Shown here: in pieces, positions 28,401 through 40,000 of the stretch
Layout of the letters: the number at the start of each line of letters is the position of its first letter
Position numbering within the stretch: the first letter of the stretch is position 1
Source of the DNA: Pohlia nutans
Taxonomy: Eukaryota; Streptophyta; Bryopsida; Bryales; Mniaceae
NCBI GenBank assembly: GCA_022496805.1
Contig: CM040089.1
Coordinates: 39,354,372 to 39,418,371, forward strand
DNA length: 64,000 nucleotides
Reading direction: 5' to 3'
Made by a program: the position numbers and the translations under genes
The notes under the pieces: generated by a model
Database searches by the model: none
Told to the model about the DNA's origin: nothing
The model's input: only the letters and a program-made list of their open reading frames with translations

Positions 28401-29968
28401 AGCACCGTGAGGTTACACGAGCGGCCGTTGGTCGCGGCGGCGGTAATCTTCAACTCATACAAACCAGTAGTGCCCGCTTTCACCGTAGTGAACACATGCG
28501 TTCCTTTACGCAGTTCTAGTGCCTCATCATCATCAACTTCTCCAACACGGGTGGAAGCGTGGATCCCATTTGCATACAAATCCCGGTAGCTGATCAGACT
28601 ACGGGGTGCGGCTGGAGCATACATGGCTCTTTCACACCTGAGGGAGAATCCCCCGGGCAATACTATCGTTGCCCGGCCCTCCCGGAACTTAAATGTCCGG
28701 CTTCCGGCTATTGTGAGTATATTGCACTCTTGCCAGGGTCCGCGCATGCAATTAGACTCGAAATACTAGGGATCCCGAAAAATCGAATGAATAGACGCGC
28801 TGTCTAAGAGTGCCGTATCAGACGGGGTACTATGCTGGGACAACTGGACCATATAGTTTTCGGGGTCAATGTCATTGAAAGAGGGAGCATCGAGAGTGTG
28901 CACTTCTCTCTTCTCCTCTTTCAGTTTTTGGAGTTCTCTATACATCTCTACGAAATACTCGGGGGTGCGGCATTCGCATGCATAATGACCTTGCCTGCCA
29001 CATTTGTGGCACGCACCCCGGTTTGGTTCGGACCTATCGGGATTGCTAGACTGACCGTGTGACTGGGACCCCCGCGACCGGGACCTATCATAAGGTTCAT
29101 GGCGATCGTGATTATACCTGGAGTAGTCGCGGCGGTCGTTGTTGTAACGTTGGTCTGGCCGGGTCGAGGTGTAACGCTGGTCATCGCGGCCGTGATAGTA
29201 TCGGCTGTCGCGTCCTCGGCCACGTCCCCGTCCGCCTCTCGGACTACGTTTCGCTGCCTCAGTGCTGTGGGCTTCGCGCACTGGTGGTGCGGGTGCGGGT
29301 GCGGGTGGCGGGGCTGGTGGTGTGGGCACTTTAGTCACATGGATCTCCCGTGCTGGTCTTGCCTCTGCGTTTTTCAACAATATCTGCTGCTGCTTTTCGG
29401 CTAAGAGGAGATATGACATTAGTTCCGAATGGCATTTGAACTTCATGTTGCGATATTGTTGAGAAAGAATGGCAGTAGCGGGAGGAAAGGTAGAGAGAGT
29501 CTTATCAATGAGTTCCGCGTCTGTGATCTTGTCGCCACAGAGTCGCAACTGAGCTGAAACACGGTGGAGCTCCGCGTTGAAAGCTTGGAAGTTTGGAAAA
29601 TCAAGAACACGAAGATTATACCAGTCGTGGCGAGCTTGCGGGAGGAAGAGCGTTTCTTCATGCTTGAAGCGCGCTTTCAGTTGAGACCAAAGTTCCGCGG
29701 GCTCACGCACTTGGATGTACTGTTGGCGTAATGATGCGTCCATGTGGCGTCGTATAACGAGTAGGGCCTGCCAGTTCTTGGGTTTCGCCAGTCCTTCCGC
29801 GGTTTCGTGGGTCAATGCGCCATCGAGCTCTTCCGCGCACAGGTAGGTGGAGATGTCGTCATGCCATTCCAGAAAGTTGCGGCCGTCGGCTTCTAAAGCG
29901 TCAAACATAAGAGTTTGCGTTCGGGTTTCCTTTACGGTAGTGGCCATGATCACCGGAGTTGACGTCAT
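25499..29968 (-). pseudogene. Copia gag-pol, single frame with four in-frame stops
   Basis: One continuous frame of 1490 codons carries the whole polyprotein without a frameshift. Gag (29968 to about 28770) has the zinc knuckle CHKCGRQGHYACEC. The protease motif is LLDSAS. Integrase has the LWHRRLGH...CTACIQGK zinc site and the core starting GDICGP. Reverse transcriptase has YKIRCVAQGF, LDVVTAYLYGELDE, KALYGLKQ and YVDDI (YVDD 26497-26486). RNase H has GYADSGY, TSTNHAELLA and YEDNAAA. The frame is broken by TAG at 28768-28766 (between protease and integrase), TAG at 27817-27815, TAA at 26605-26603 (inside reverse transcriptase) and TGA at 26230-26228. The copy cannot make a full polyprotein. 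The stops are isolated point changes in otherwise conserved context. Confidence 0.93.
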
Positions 29969-30155
29969 CTGTGGCTACTGTGATGGCGTCAAGAGACTGT
30001 TTTTATGTCTATCTACTATTCTACCCTTTTATGTCTATCTACTTCGTGGATCTGTAGAGATAGCATTGAAAAGCACAGAAAAGAAGACGATAAGGATCGA
30101 GTTGGGGAAGATGAAGCAAAGTAGTCGCGAGGAGACTATAAAGCAACGGAGAACT

Positions 30156-30195
30156 AGTAAAAAGCAGTAAAAAGCAGTAAAAAGCAGTAAAAAGC
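30156..30195. repeat. (AGTAAAAAGC)4 short tandem repeat in copia leader
   Basis: Four perfect 10-bp units lie between the 5' LTR and the gag start, in the untranslated leader. Confidence 0.9.
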
Positions 30196-30494
30196 AGTGG
30201 CGGAGAAAGCCAATCGCTGGCGTAGAGAAATCAGTAGCGAACTAATTAGAAACCAGTAGTGAGCTAATTGATCGAGCTAAAAGCAACCGGAAGAAATCCA
30301 GAGATCGGGAGCAACTACGCTTCTACAGTTCGGAAAAGAAATTAGTAGAGAGAGATCCCTAAAAAGATCGAAAAGCAAAGGAAAAGCAAAAATCTGCCGT
30401 GCTATGGAGTCAAGAACCGGAGGGAAAAGAACAACAAAATTTGCAAAAACAAAGAGCGGCGGGAGCAGGCAGTAAAAAGCAAGCAGTGGGGAGC

Positions 30495-30510
30495 GGTCGT
30501 GCTGATAACG
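30495..30510 (-). other. Copia primer-binding site
   Basis: The minus strand reads CGTTATCAGCACGACC immediately after the 5' LTR. The TATCAGCACG core is the familiar initiator-methionine tRNA type site of plant copia elements. Confidence 0.75.
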
Positions 30511-30710
30511 TGTTAAGCTAGAGAGAAAATGGGAATGCAAAAAGAAGTGAGGGGCCCTTGCGGCCATTGCTTAAATACCCTCCGGGGTGGGTGGAATACA
30601 GTAAAGGAAGGGAGGCGCAACTAGATGTAAACCTAACTAGATGTAAATCCGGGAGTCTAGGAAGATGGATGAACTGTCTCGTTATCTTCTAGGGTCGCTT
30701 CATCCTAACA
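30511..30710 (-). repeat. Copia 5' LTR (200 bp)
   Basis: A TG...CA-bounded repeat nearly identical to the 3' LTR. It contains TTGCGGCCATTGCTTAAATA and the two-copy AACTAGATGTAA motif. Confidence 0.95.
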
Positions 30711-30715
30711 GCTCT

Positions 30716-33700
30716 TACAAAAAATAGACAACCGGTTCATTGTTCGATCTTCTCTCATTCTACTCTAATAAAAGTGAGAGCGAGTCCGTAAAAAACAACG
30801 GCTTTAGTTTGAAGAAGTGCCAAGCCCGTTCAATTGCACTAGCATGAGCCCTCTAATCCAATGCATGGTGTAAAATTAGTTTATTCTCAAAGTCAGTTGG
30901 AGAGGGGCAATGTGTCGTCCTGAGGCCACGCCTCCCTTGTGCCATTGTCAGCCCGCCCTCAAGCCACCACAACCCGCTACCATATTGTCCAATGATAAAA
31001 AATAAAAATAAAAACGTTGCCCCTCTCTGATTTGTCTATATGATTTCCTCATCTCTGCCCGCCCACAACCCTCTTAACGTTTAAAGGTTAAAGTGCAAAT
31101 CGTTCTTTTGATGTGAAAAGGGTTCTTATTTTTATTTTATTTTTGAAATTTTGTGCGGTGTGTATGTCAATGTTCAGTAGATTTTAAAAGAAGGATATTG
31201 ACGGTTAAGTTGGTTATTTATAGGAACGGCAATAGATAGTTGGGAGTTGAAGAGGTATTTTTGAAAGGACGTCCATGTATAAATAGGACGGCTATTGTCT
31301 TTGTTTCTTGGCAGACAAGTGTGGTCTAACTCTTTTTAGCGATCATCTTTTTGTGTACATTTCTTCTTTTTCAGCGATTAATAGTATATATGTATACTCC
31401 TTTGTTTAAGTGGAGTTTTGTGTGAATGATTGGCAATTGTTGACCGCTGTAATCTGGAAATAGTTATATTGGAATGATTTTGTGAGTGTTGGTTTCTGAA
31501 CAAGTGTGGTTCAATTTGAGTGTTTGGAAATCAATGTAAGTTGTTTAAGTGAAACTTTGTATATGCACTGGATGTTGGCTATGAACTATGGAAGCAATTT
31601 GATTGTAATAAGAAATATATTTATAACTGATTGTATGAGTGTGTATGTTGTCAATGTGTGTTGAACTTGTCTATAGCCAGAATAATTTAAAAACTGTATT
31701 CTTGAATGAATGGTGGTTGCATAACAGTTATTGAGATTGAGTCATATAAGCTAAGGCAGTTAGAGTGGAGTAATAGTCATGGACTCTGAAGATAATTGTT
31801 TGGTATGAAGCATCAATGTTTGTGATTGAATAAACAAAGTCTATAGCCTAGGAGAGTGCTATAGATGTGTATTCGTGTTCATGTTTGTTAACATGAGTAG
31901 AGATTGAGAGTTGAAATAGTTAATGTGAGATATTGAAATGAAAATCAAAGTGTTTGGATTGTAGTCGATGATAGCTATAATCTTGTAGAGAACGGCTGAA
32001 TGTTAAAGCAAATTATGAGATGATTGCCTCTATGTGTAAATGCATTAAGTTCATAGACTGTGCATTGGAATTGATGAAGCCATAGTCAGTTTATATTATG
32101 GATGCATTGAGCAGATTATAGCATGAAGAATACAACCTATTTAAATTGATTGTCATGTGTGTAAGATAATGGCACATTGAGTGATAATAGCCAAATGAAA
32201 TATTGTATCAATGTGATGGAATGGCTATAGTTGTGTGTAATCGCATGTTTATATAAATAAGAGGGCAATAGTTAGGTTGTGGGATTCAATCAATGGTCAC
32301 AGAGATTTGTACAAAGGGCTATAGCCATTTAGTTTGGTATGTTGAGTAGAACGAACATGATAATAATGGCCATAAATGCAACAATCCTATAGTTAGTGTT
32401 AATTGGTGTAACTGTAAGACTATTGTCTAGGTGGTTGAATTCATAAAACATATACTTGCTTCACAAAGATGATGAACACAATGTATATGTTTTAGAATGA
32501 TAATTGACTATAGCCAAACTGTATAAGATTATTATCATAAAACCAATGCATGGAATTGCATGACGTAAGAATACATGAAACTGCTAAGGCATGAAAGTGG
32601 ACAATGGAAACCACGGTATGTTGATTGTAAGATTATTGACAGACTATTGTCTAAAAGAGCACCATACATTAATTGATTATTACCAATGAGTGATATGCAT
32701 TGAAAGAACCCTACTCCATTGTGTTTTATAATTTATTTATAGAATATTGCATTTGCATGAGATTGCATTCATAAGTTTACTAATTGACGAATGTAATTTT
32801 GGACTTCACTCACGGGATTATGCACATGATTTTCCAACTAACATCTCTTTTTAACCTATTTAATACATTATTTCCTAAATAAAACATCATTTACCTATGT
32901 GAGACCTTAGTTAGTCAAAACTCTAACTAACTTGAGTCTTCCCCCCAAAAAACCCAATCTTTTAGAGTATTTTGTCTGGGTGTTTGTTTCTACTTTTTCG
33001 TAAGACACATTGTAGGTCAAAGAGAGAGGAACTATGGCCAAAAGGGCCAAAGTGAATGAAGAGTTTGTTGAGGGAAGTGCTACCAACTTGACCACCAAAA
33101 CCAAGATGGCATGTGCTACTGTAGCTCAAAGAATTTTACGATGGGACCTCCTCACTGTACTTTTTCCTTTTTTACAATGAAACTTGCTTTCATTTGTGCC
33201 AAACAAATAAAACAAGCAGCTACGCTACAAGGAGCTCTGACCAGAATTGAACAGGTGAAGGTGAAGGACGAGAATACATTTTAGTGGAATCATGAACGGA
33301 ATATATTTGCTACAGTGGTATTTAGCCCAAAAAAATGAGTGTCCCCGCAATGCCTCTTCCCTATGGTGCCATAAAGCTGCAACTGCAGTAGGACCAAACC
33401 GCGCAGTCACCCGAGCTTCTCTCCCACGGTCATAGACCAGCCAACAAGGGAACGCTAAGACCGTGGGATCCATTCCGTTTCCAGTCAGCAAGCAAAACAT
33501 CGGATAAGCATCCACTGGCACACTTGTATCTAGTGTGCATGTCCTGATTCCATCGATCCCATCTCGCTTTTCCTTCTACAATCACCTCGAAAACTCAAAC
33601 TGGACAACTTGCTGCTGACACGATCATGATCACACAGCCATCGCAGGCATCTCCGACGTGTACCAGATCCTTAATTGCGAGCTGTTTAGCTTGCTTCTAG

Positions 33701-33947
33701 CTTCACAGCTTGCGCTTCTCGCGCTTTGGGTTACCACAGCTCGGGCTTTTCTAGCTTCTCAATTCCCCCACTGAGAGTATCAATATCACACTTTTCTAGT
33801 AAACATTGTGTTGGCAATTGTCACTTCACACGATCTAGACATTTCGGTACAGTTTGTGTTTGAGATCATTGAGGTTTCAGAGCGTTTGGTTTGTACATAG
33901 GGTTTTTCTCTGCCTGTTGCGGGGTTTGATCTATTCGAATACATGCA
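30716..33947. other. Intergenic region with recurring CTATAGCC motif
   Basis: No exon was recognised in 3.2 kb. From about 31670 to 32520 the words CTATAGCC, ATAGCCA or their reverse complements recur (31671, 31841, 32187, 32318, 32508 and variants), in AT-rich DNA. This could be a very decayed tandem repeat. A 98-codon frame at 33225-33521 (minus), upstream of G6PDH, has no known domain. Confidence 0.4.
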
Positions 33948-34004
33948 GTGTTTCTTTTTCTGTCATTTGAATCTCATATAGGACTCAGTGTACCGTTTTG
34001 CACC

Positions 34005-37000
34005 ATGGCGGCCATGTCAATGGCATCGTCGCTTCCGGGGCTTCGTACTAGTTATGATCAAGCCAACATGAGACGCCATCAATTCGCCGACACTGTGCAT
34101 CTTCGCAGTCACACAGTAAGGCCTCCTGAATACAATTTTCTCCGGCACTGTATATCGAACTTGTATTTTTTTGTGTGATCCGGCCTCTGTTTTTCAGTCT
34201 AATTCGGGGCCCCGTGTGTCTTGGATACTTGATCAGAACATCAAAGTAAAGCATCGACACCTGCGCGTTGTCGCAGACTCTGCCTCGTCTGATCCATCAG
34301 GAGTGCAAGTCAAAACAGCGGAAGGTACGTATCTGCGCTCATTTCACCTTCCCATTTTGAAGATATCAGATGTCAAATTTGTTAAGATTATATTTTCTTA
34401 TGCAATCAATCAAAGTGGGAAGTTATAGACCACTATTGAATTGACAATAGACAAACCCATTTTCATTCACGGATCAGTGGCAAGTCATGCTTACATTGAA
34501 ATCCAGCGGAGAGTATTGGAAGCGATGAGTTGATGTTGGTGACAGGGATCAATATAGGAGAGATTTTTGTATCCTCTATCTTAGATTTCAGCCTTTGGTG
34601 ATTGTTCAGGGGCGGTGAATATCAATGGTCAAGCTCTGGTAGCAGACACGGGCAATGGTGCGGCGGAAAATTCGCAGCTTCTGGCGTCGTCGTCTCCGGA
34701 TGGATACCATGGATGGAACAAGCCTAACACAAGCCCCTTTTTGAGCATCACGGTGCTGGGCGCTACCGGCGACCTGGCCAGGAACAAAATCTTCCCAGCT
34801 TTGTTTGCACTTTACTATAGCGGAAACTTGTACAAGGCATAATCCCAACCCTTGATATATGTGCCGTTTCTCGATTCCTTGAGCAACAATGGTCACCTCA
34901 ATACAGAAATGTTAACGTCTTATGTTTTTTTTTTTAAAAGCAGTTTTGAGTACTTCATGTGGGGAATTTCTTTTGTTCAGTTTAAGACTTTTTTTGGACC
35001 AATATATGCAATGTGCTTCACTGATTTTGTCGATATAAAATTTAGCTTCATCTTTTCTCAATTGAATTCGTCATTTTTATTCTTGGTTCTTCAGGGGTTA
35101 GGCTGGATGAAGCTACTTATACTTTTTCATTGTGCAGAATGTGGCCATTTTTGGGTACTCGCGAAGTGAGCTTTCAGATGACGAGTTTCGAGATTTGATC
35201 AGTGAAAGCGCGACATGTCGAGTTGATGGGGATCAGTACGTATCTTGACCTAATTCCCTGTCACTGCCTTCAAATGGATACCGAAGAGCTCTTTCTTGTA
35301 GGACTTTGTGGCTTATTAGCAACAACGAGACCCAAGTTATGTGAAATTGTACTACCATAACATTCTTTACAGAGGTCCTATGATGCCCTGAATCCTGAGT
35401 ATCCATGATGTCCATTCTCTCACTCTTTACATAAATATACAATGAGCGGTTCAAGGATTTAAAAACAGAATATGCTCTCGAGCGAGGACGTGACCCTTGT
35501 CTCCTTGAAGGGCGGTGGCAGAATCCCGCAATTTCTATTTGAAATTTGCAAGAGTCTTGTGATTCTGAGTGTGGATTACGGGATGCACCACATAGGAACC
35601 GCACTACAGAGTCTTGCCTCACAAGCTCCCTCTGATACTAACGTCATCATTTTCGCAGTGTATCTCAGTATCTGTGAATAGAAAGGGTGTAGTGCTACAA
35701 TGGCTAAAGAATATTATAGTTGACTGAGCTGATGAGGAGGAATTAATTGTAGCTCTCTTTGGATGCAGTGAAAAATGTGGGGATGCCATGGAAACCTTTC
35801 TGCAGAGTGTGTATTATGAGTCAGGTGGTTACTCCACTTGTGATGGCATGTCAAAGCTGCACAGCCGGTTGCAGGAGCTCGAGGTTTGGCTATTCTCTCT
35901 AATTACCATACTAACTCATTGTGCTTTCTTTATATGAATTACTGAAGCTTTTATTACCGACTAATTAAGGTGATGTCACCAGGGCTTGGGGGAGGCCAAT
36001 CGCATCTTCTACTTATCTGTGCCGCATGAGGTCGTCCCAGACGTGAGCAAATGCTTGAGCCGAGATGCTCAAAGCCCAACTGGCTGGACCCGTCTTATTG
36101 TAGAGAAGCCGTTTGGGACGGACTCGGACTCGTCAGCCATGCTGGCCGGCAGTCTCTTGGATCATCTAGACGAAAGCCAAATCTACAGGTGTCTCTCTTT
36201 CACAGATTGTGACATAATTTCCATTTAGGGTTTAGGTTTTAGGGTTTAGGGTTGCAGTGCGCAAGAATGGATGTTTTTCTGGAGTTTTCTTTTACTTTGA
36301 AGCCAAGTGCAAGTCTTACTGTACTTACCCTTCCTTGCATTGCAGGATTGATCACCACTTGGGAAAGGAGCTCATCGAGAATCTCACCGTCTTGCGTTTC
36401 TCCAACTTGGTTTTTGAACCTCTGTGGTGTAGAACGTACATCAAAAGTGTCCAGGTTAGTATGTAATTGCGCTTCTAAAATGCTCATATTCGTTACATTG
36501 GTGGGAGTTTCACGAAATGAACACCCATGGTAAAGGCTTACAACTAGGAATTGGAGCAGGTTTGAGTCACCCAACTACTGAAACCTCAAGTTATTTGGCT
36601 GAACTTCAAATCTATAAGGTGGTTACCCCATTACCAACTGGCGCTTTAAACCAACAGCTAGGGGCATTTTCCACAATCAATGCTGCAATGATGTTGGTTA
36701 TGGATTTGTTGTTGTTGGTTTAAGCATCTTTAGTGTGTGCAATACAAATCTTTTTAGAAAGAAACAGCTCTACCTATGTGACGTGAATGGGATGTGTCAT
36801 GCTTCAACTTTGAAAATTTATAACTAATTCATTCTTCATCCAAAAATTATATTTCAACTTGTGTTGAAATCTATTTCTTCTTGCCTAACTCTAAAAAATA
36901 ATAATACTAAATAATATCAATGTCTCATATCCGTATTTCTTATTCAGTTGGGAATGGGGTAACCACCTTACCAGTGATAGATTTCAGAACTTTAGGCACA

Positions 37001-40000
37001 TTTAACTTCATAACTTTAACATATATAATCATCCTTTGGACACGAGCTCAATTTCTTCCTTTTTTTTGTATGTTTTTGAAACACACGGAAAGCTTGAGGC
37101 TTGAACCTATAGCTAAGAGTAACAAGCCTTGTTATTTTTGCCAAAGGCGACCTTCGCCAATGACGGGAGTTTTGTTTCCCCGTCAAATCAAGTGGTTACA
37201 TATACTTACCAATTGAACCACCAATCTCATGGCCGTAAAAGAGTCCAACATGAGTATCAGTTAAGGATATTTTGGTCCCCACCCAAAACTTTTGGCACTC
37301 TGAAATGTACCAATTAAAGGAATGTGAGGTTCAAAGTCAATGCAGTGACCATGGGGTTATTGAGGTTGTGTGTGTATTGACACATTCTTTGGGTTTGCTT
37401 TCCATTGATGGGTGCTGGCAGGTGATTTTGGCAGAAGAATGCGGCATGGAAGGCAGAGGAGGGTAATGGATTGGCTGTGTGTAGTTACTGATCATGCAAT
37501 TTGATGCAGCTTCAGTTAATTTTGTGGCACCCAATTTGGTTTTCATACAATGACCCTTTTCTCTATTCAGGTATTTCGATCAGCATGGAATCATCCGCGA
37601 CATTGTGCAGAGCCATCTGCTGCAAACGATAGCACTGTTCGCCATGGAGCCGCCTGTCAGTTTGGACGGTGAAGACATCCGCAATGAGAAGGTGCTCATT
37701 CCATTCCATGCCAAATTTGAACCAACATCATGGAACTCAAAATTTAATCCATTGACATTTTATGATGCACTTTCAGAGATAACAAGCATAACATTCAGTA
37801 GCCTTTATGCCCACTGCCTTTTGTTCATGCACTCTGCTCATCACCTTGAGCCTCCACCTGTCCACTTAGCTACTGATGAAGTACTGTTGGGTGTGGAACA
37901 TTCCATTGTAGAGCTAAGGCAGTGACAATGCATGCTACTGAATGTTATGAGTGTCCAATCCACCTCAAAGAAGTACACTATTTATTCTACATACAGTGGG
38001 TGTCTAAATTTATTTAAACTGAAGTTCATAATATGACGATATTATTGTTTCAAACAATGCACATGTGACAAGTCATTTCTGTGACTTATTCATGCCTGCC
38101 ACCTTGGAGTTAGGGCTTCCCAAATATGTCATAATAAAGAGGTACAACTGTACAACATTTCACTGATAATGAATAATTTATTCAATTATGCTTGCAAAGG
38201 TTTTGCAACATGAGCACTATTGATACTTTAACCCTTAAATGCCTACAACCCTCTCCAAATTGGGCAGTTTTGCAAAGATGCATTATAAAATGCAATTAAG
38301 AGGGATATTTTTGAACTTGATATATGAATAAAAGTTGTACATCATGAATTTTTGATTCTATCCATACGGTTAAATCTATGATTGCAATCACCAACACTTT
38401 TGTATAAATTTTGAAACTTGAAATTCAAAATTATTTTGTAATTCAATTACGAATAAGATATTGACAATCTGTGGGTGAAATTTGTTGTGATGGGTTGAAA
38501 TGTAATACTCTAAGTGTAGTGATTTTTGGAGATTTTTTGGTTGCTTAATTTTATGAGTTGACTTTTTCAAGAGCATTTTTGAACACTTTTGAACTAAGAT
38601 CTTAGAAATTTTGGGTGAATACTGCAACATGAAATGAGGCATAAAATATTCACAAATAATCCCCTTTCTAATTGTTCTCACATGCATGAAGCTAACTTCC
38701 CATAAAATCTATAGTAAAAAATTCATGCTGCAAAAAGTGATGAGAAAACGTGGATGAAATTTGTACATTGTCCAAAACATGGATGTGTAGGCAGTTAAGG
38801 ATTAACTTGTGGCAAAAATATTCATTCTTAGTAAAGCACTAAAGTATGCCACCCTAGTTTTGGATGTCACCCTATTTGTGTCACTATGTACTAGTAGTGT
38901 ACATATTAAAATTTAAATGTAAGACACTGATACATAGTGACCACAAATTGACACATGGCACAAATAAGGTGATTTACTTTATCTCAGATAAATAAGTTTA
39001 GACACCCACACTTACCGACGGCATATAGAAGAAATGGAGTAGCTTGAAACCTTGGTATCTCAAATATTTTTAGCATGCTACATAGGAGTCATGTAAGTGT
39101 CAAGATCATTCTTATTATTTGAACTAGACTGAAGTCAACATTGAACAAAACGAGGTTAAACAGATCAGAAAGGACTTGTGGACCAATCAAGGTGGAAAAG
39201 TTGTTGTTAGATCTCAATCTTGTTGCTGCGACCTATGCTCTTATTGTAACAGAAGGTCCAAACGATCCATGTACTTTCTAGAACAATTTATTCATAATTT
39301 GTGGTGACGAAATGTGATTAAAAATTCATAACTTTCACACCGTAGGTGGGTGATTTTCCCTCCCAAAATAGTGTGATTTTCGAGAAATATCATTATGGTA
39401 AGAAAAAAGCATTGAAAAATTATAAAAATTAGAGGGTGTTATAGACACCATGACTGTAACTATATACATGGTGTTGAAGACGGAATTTCTAGCACACATA
39501 AACTAAGTTAGGTATAAGTCACACTATGTGAGACACGTAAATGTGATACCCATATCAGGCCATTCCCCAAGTCCAAAAGCCACGAAACGACTTCAGTGCA
39601 CCCTTTTCTCGAGGTTCGGTGCACCAATCTCGTTGAGAGCTTTGAAAGTTAGGGCAAGTTGTGGTGCACGTGATGAGAGTTTCTCGGTGTGCAGGTGAAG
39701 GTGCTGAGATCAATGCGGACGCCATGTCTAGAAGACTTCTGCTTGGGACAATACAAGGCCAGCATTTCCAAAGACGGCAAGTCCAGAGTCCGGGGCTATT
39801 TGGAGGAGCCGGGAGTGGATCCCAACAGCCTCATCCCCACCTTTGTTGCAGGCGTGCTGTACATCGACAATGCTCGCTGGGACGGAGTTCCCATCCTCGT
39901 CAAGGCTGGCTATGGCCTCATCAAGCACAAGTACGTCAATCACCAGCCTTCTATTCTCATTCTTATACCAATGCCAGTTTATCATTCTGTCAACCTCCGT

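Larger units (their letters stand above)
25180..30715 (-). mobile_element. Complete Ty1/copia LTR retrotransposon with 5-bp target duplication
   Basis: The element spans 25185-30710 and is bounded by the 5-bp direct repeat GCTCT (25180-25184 and 30711-30715). LTRs start TGTTAAGC and end ATCCTAACA. Transcription runs leftward, so the 5' LTR is 30511-30710 and the 3' LTR 25185-25400. Next to the 5' LTR the minus strand reads CGTTATCAGCACGACC, a primer-binding site of the initiator-Met type common in plant copia elements. Next to the 3' LTR is the purine tract CGAGGAGGAG (25401-25410). Domain order gag, protease, integrase, reverse transcriptase, RNase H is the copia order. The LTRs differ by about two substitutions and one 16-bp repeat unit, so insertion was recent. 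Confidence 0.96.

Noticed and set aside
33225..33521. 98-codon minus-strand frame upstream of G6PD as a gene
   Set aside because: No recognisable domain, no splice partners, and it lies in the expected G6PD promoter region.
33948..34004. Upstream in-frame ATG of G6PD at 33948 as the start
   Set aside because: It would add a Phe/Leu-rich stretch before a typical plastid leader. The ATG at 34005 has a stronger context (ACCATGG) and opens with MAAMSMASS, typical of transit peptides.
38228..38805. 577-bp TTAA family as a conserved non-coding RNA gene
   Set aside because: Length conservation is explained by collinear mobile-element copies with terminal inverted repeats and nested insertions. No promoter or RNA-type folding was evident.
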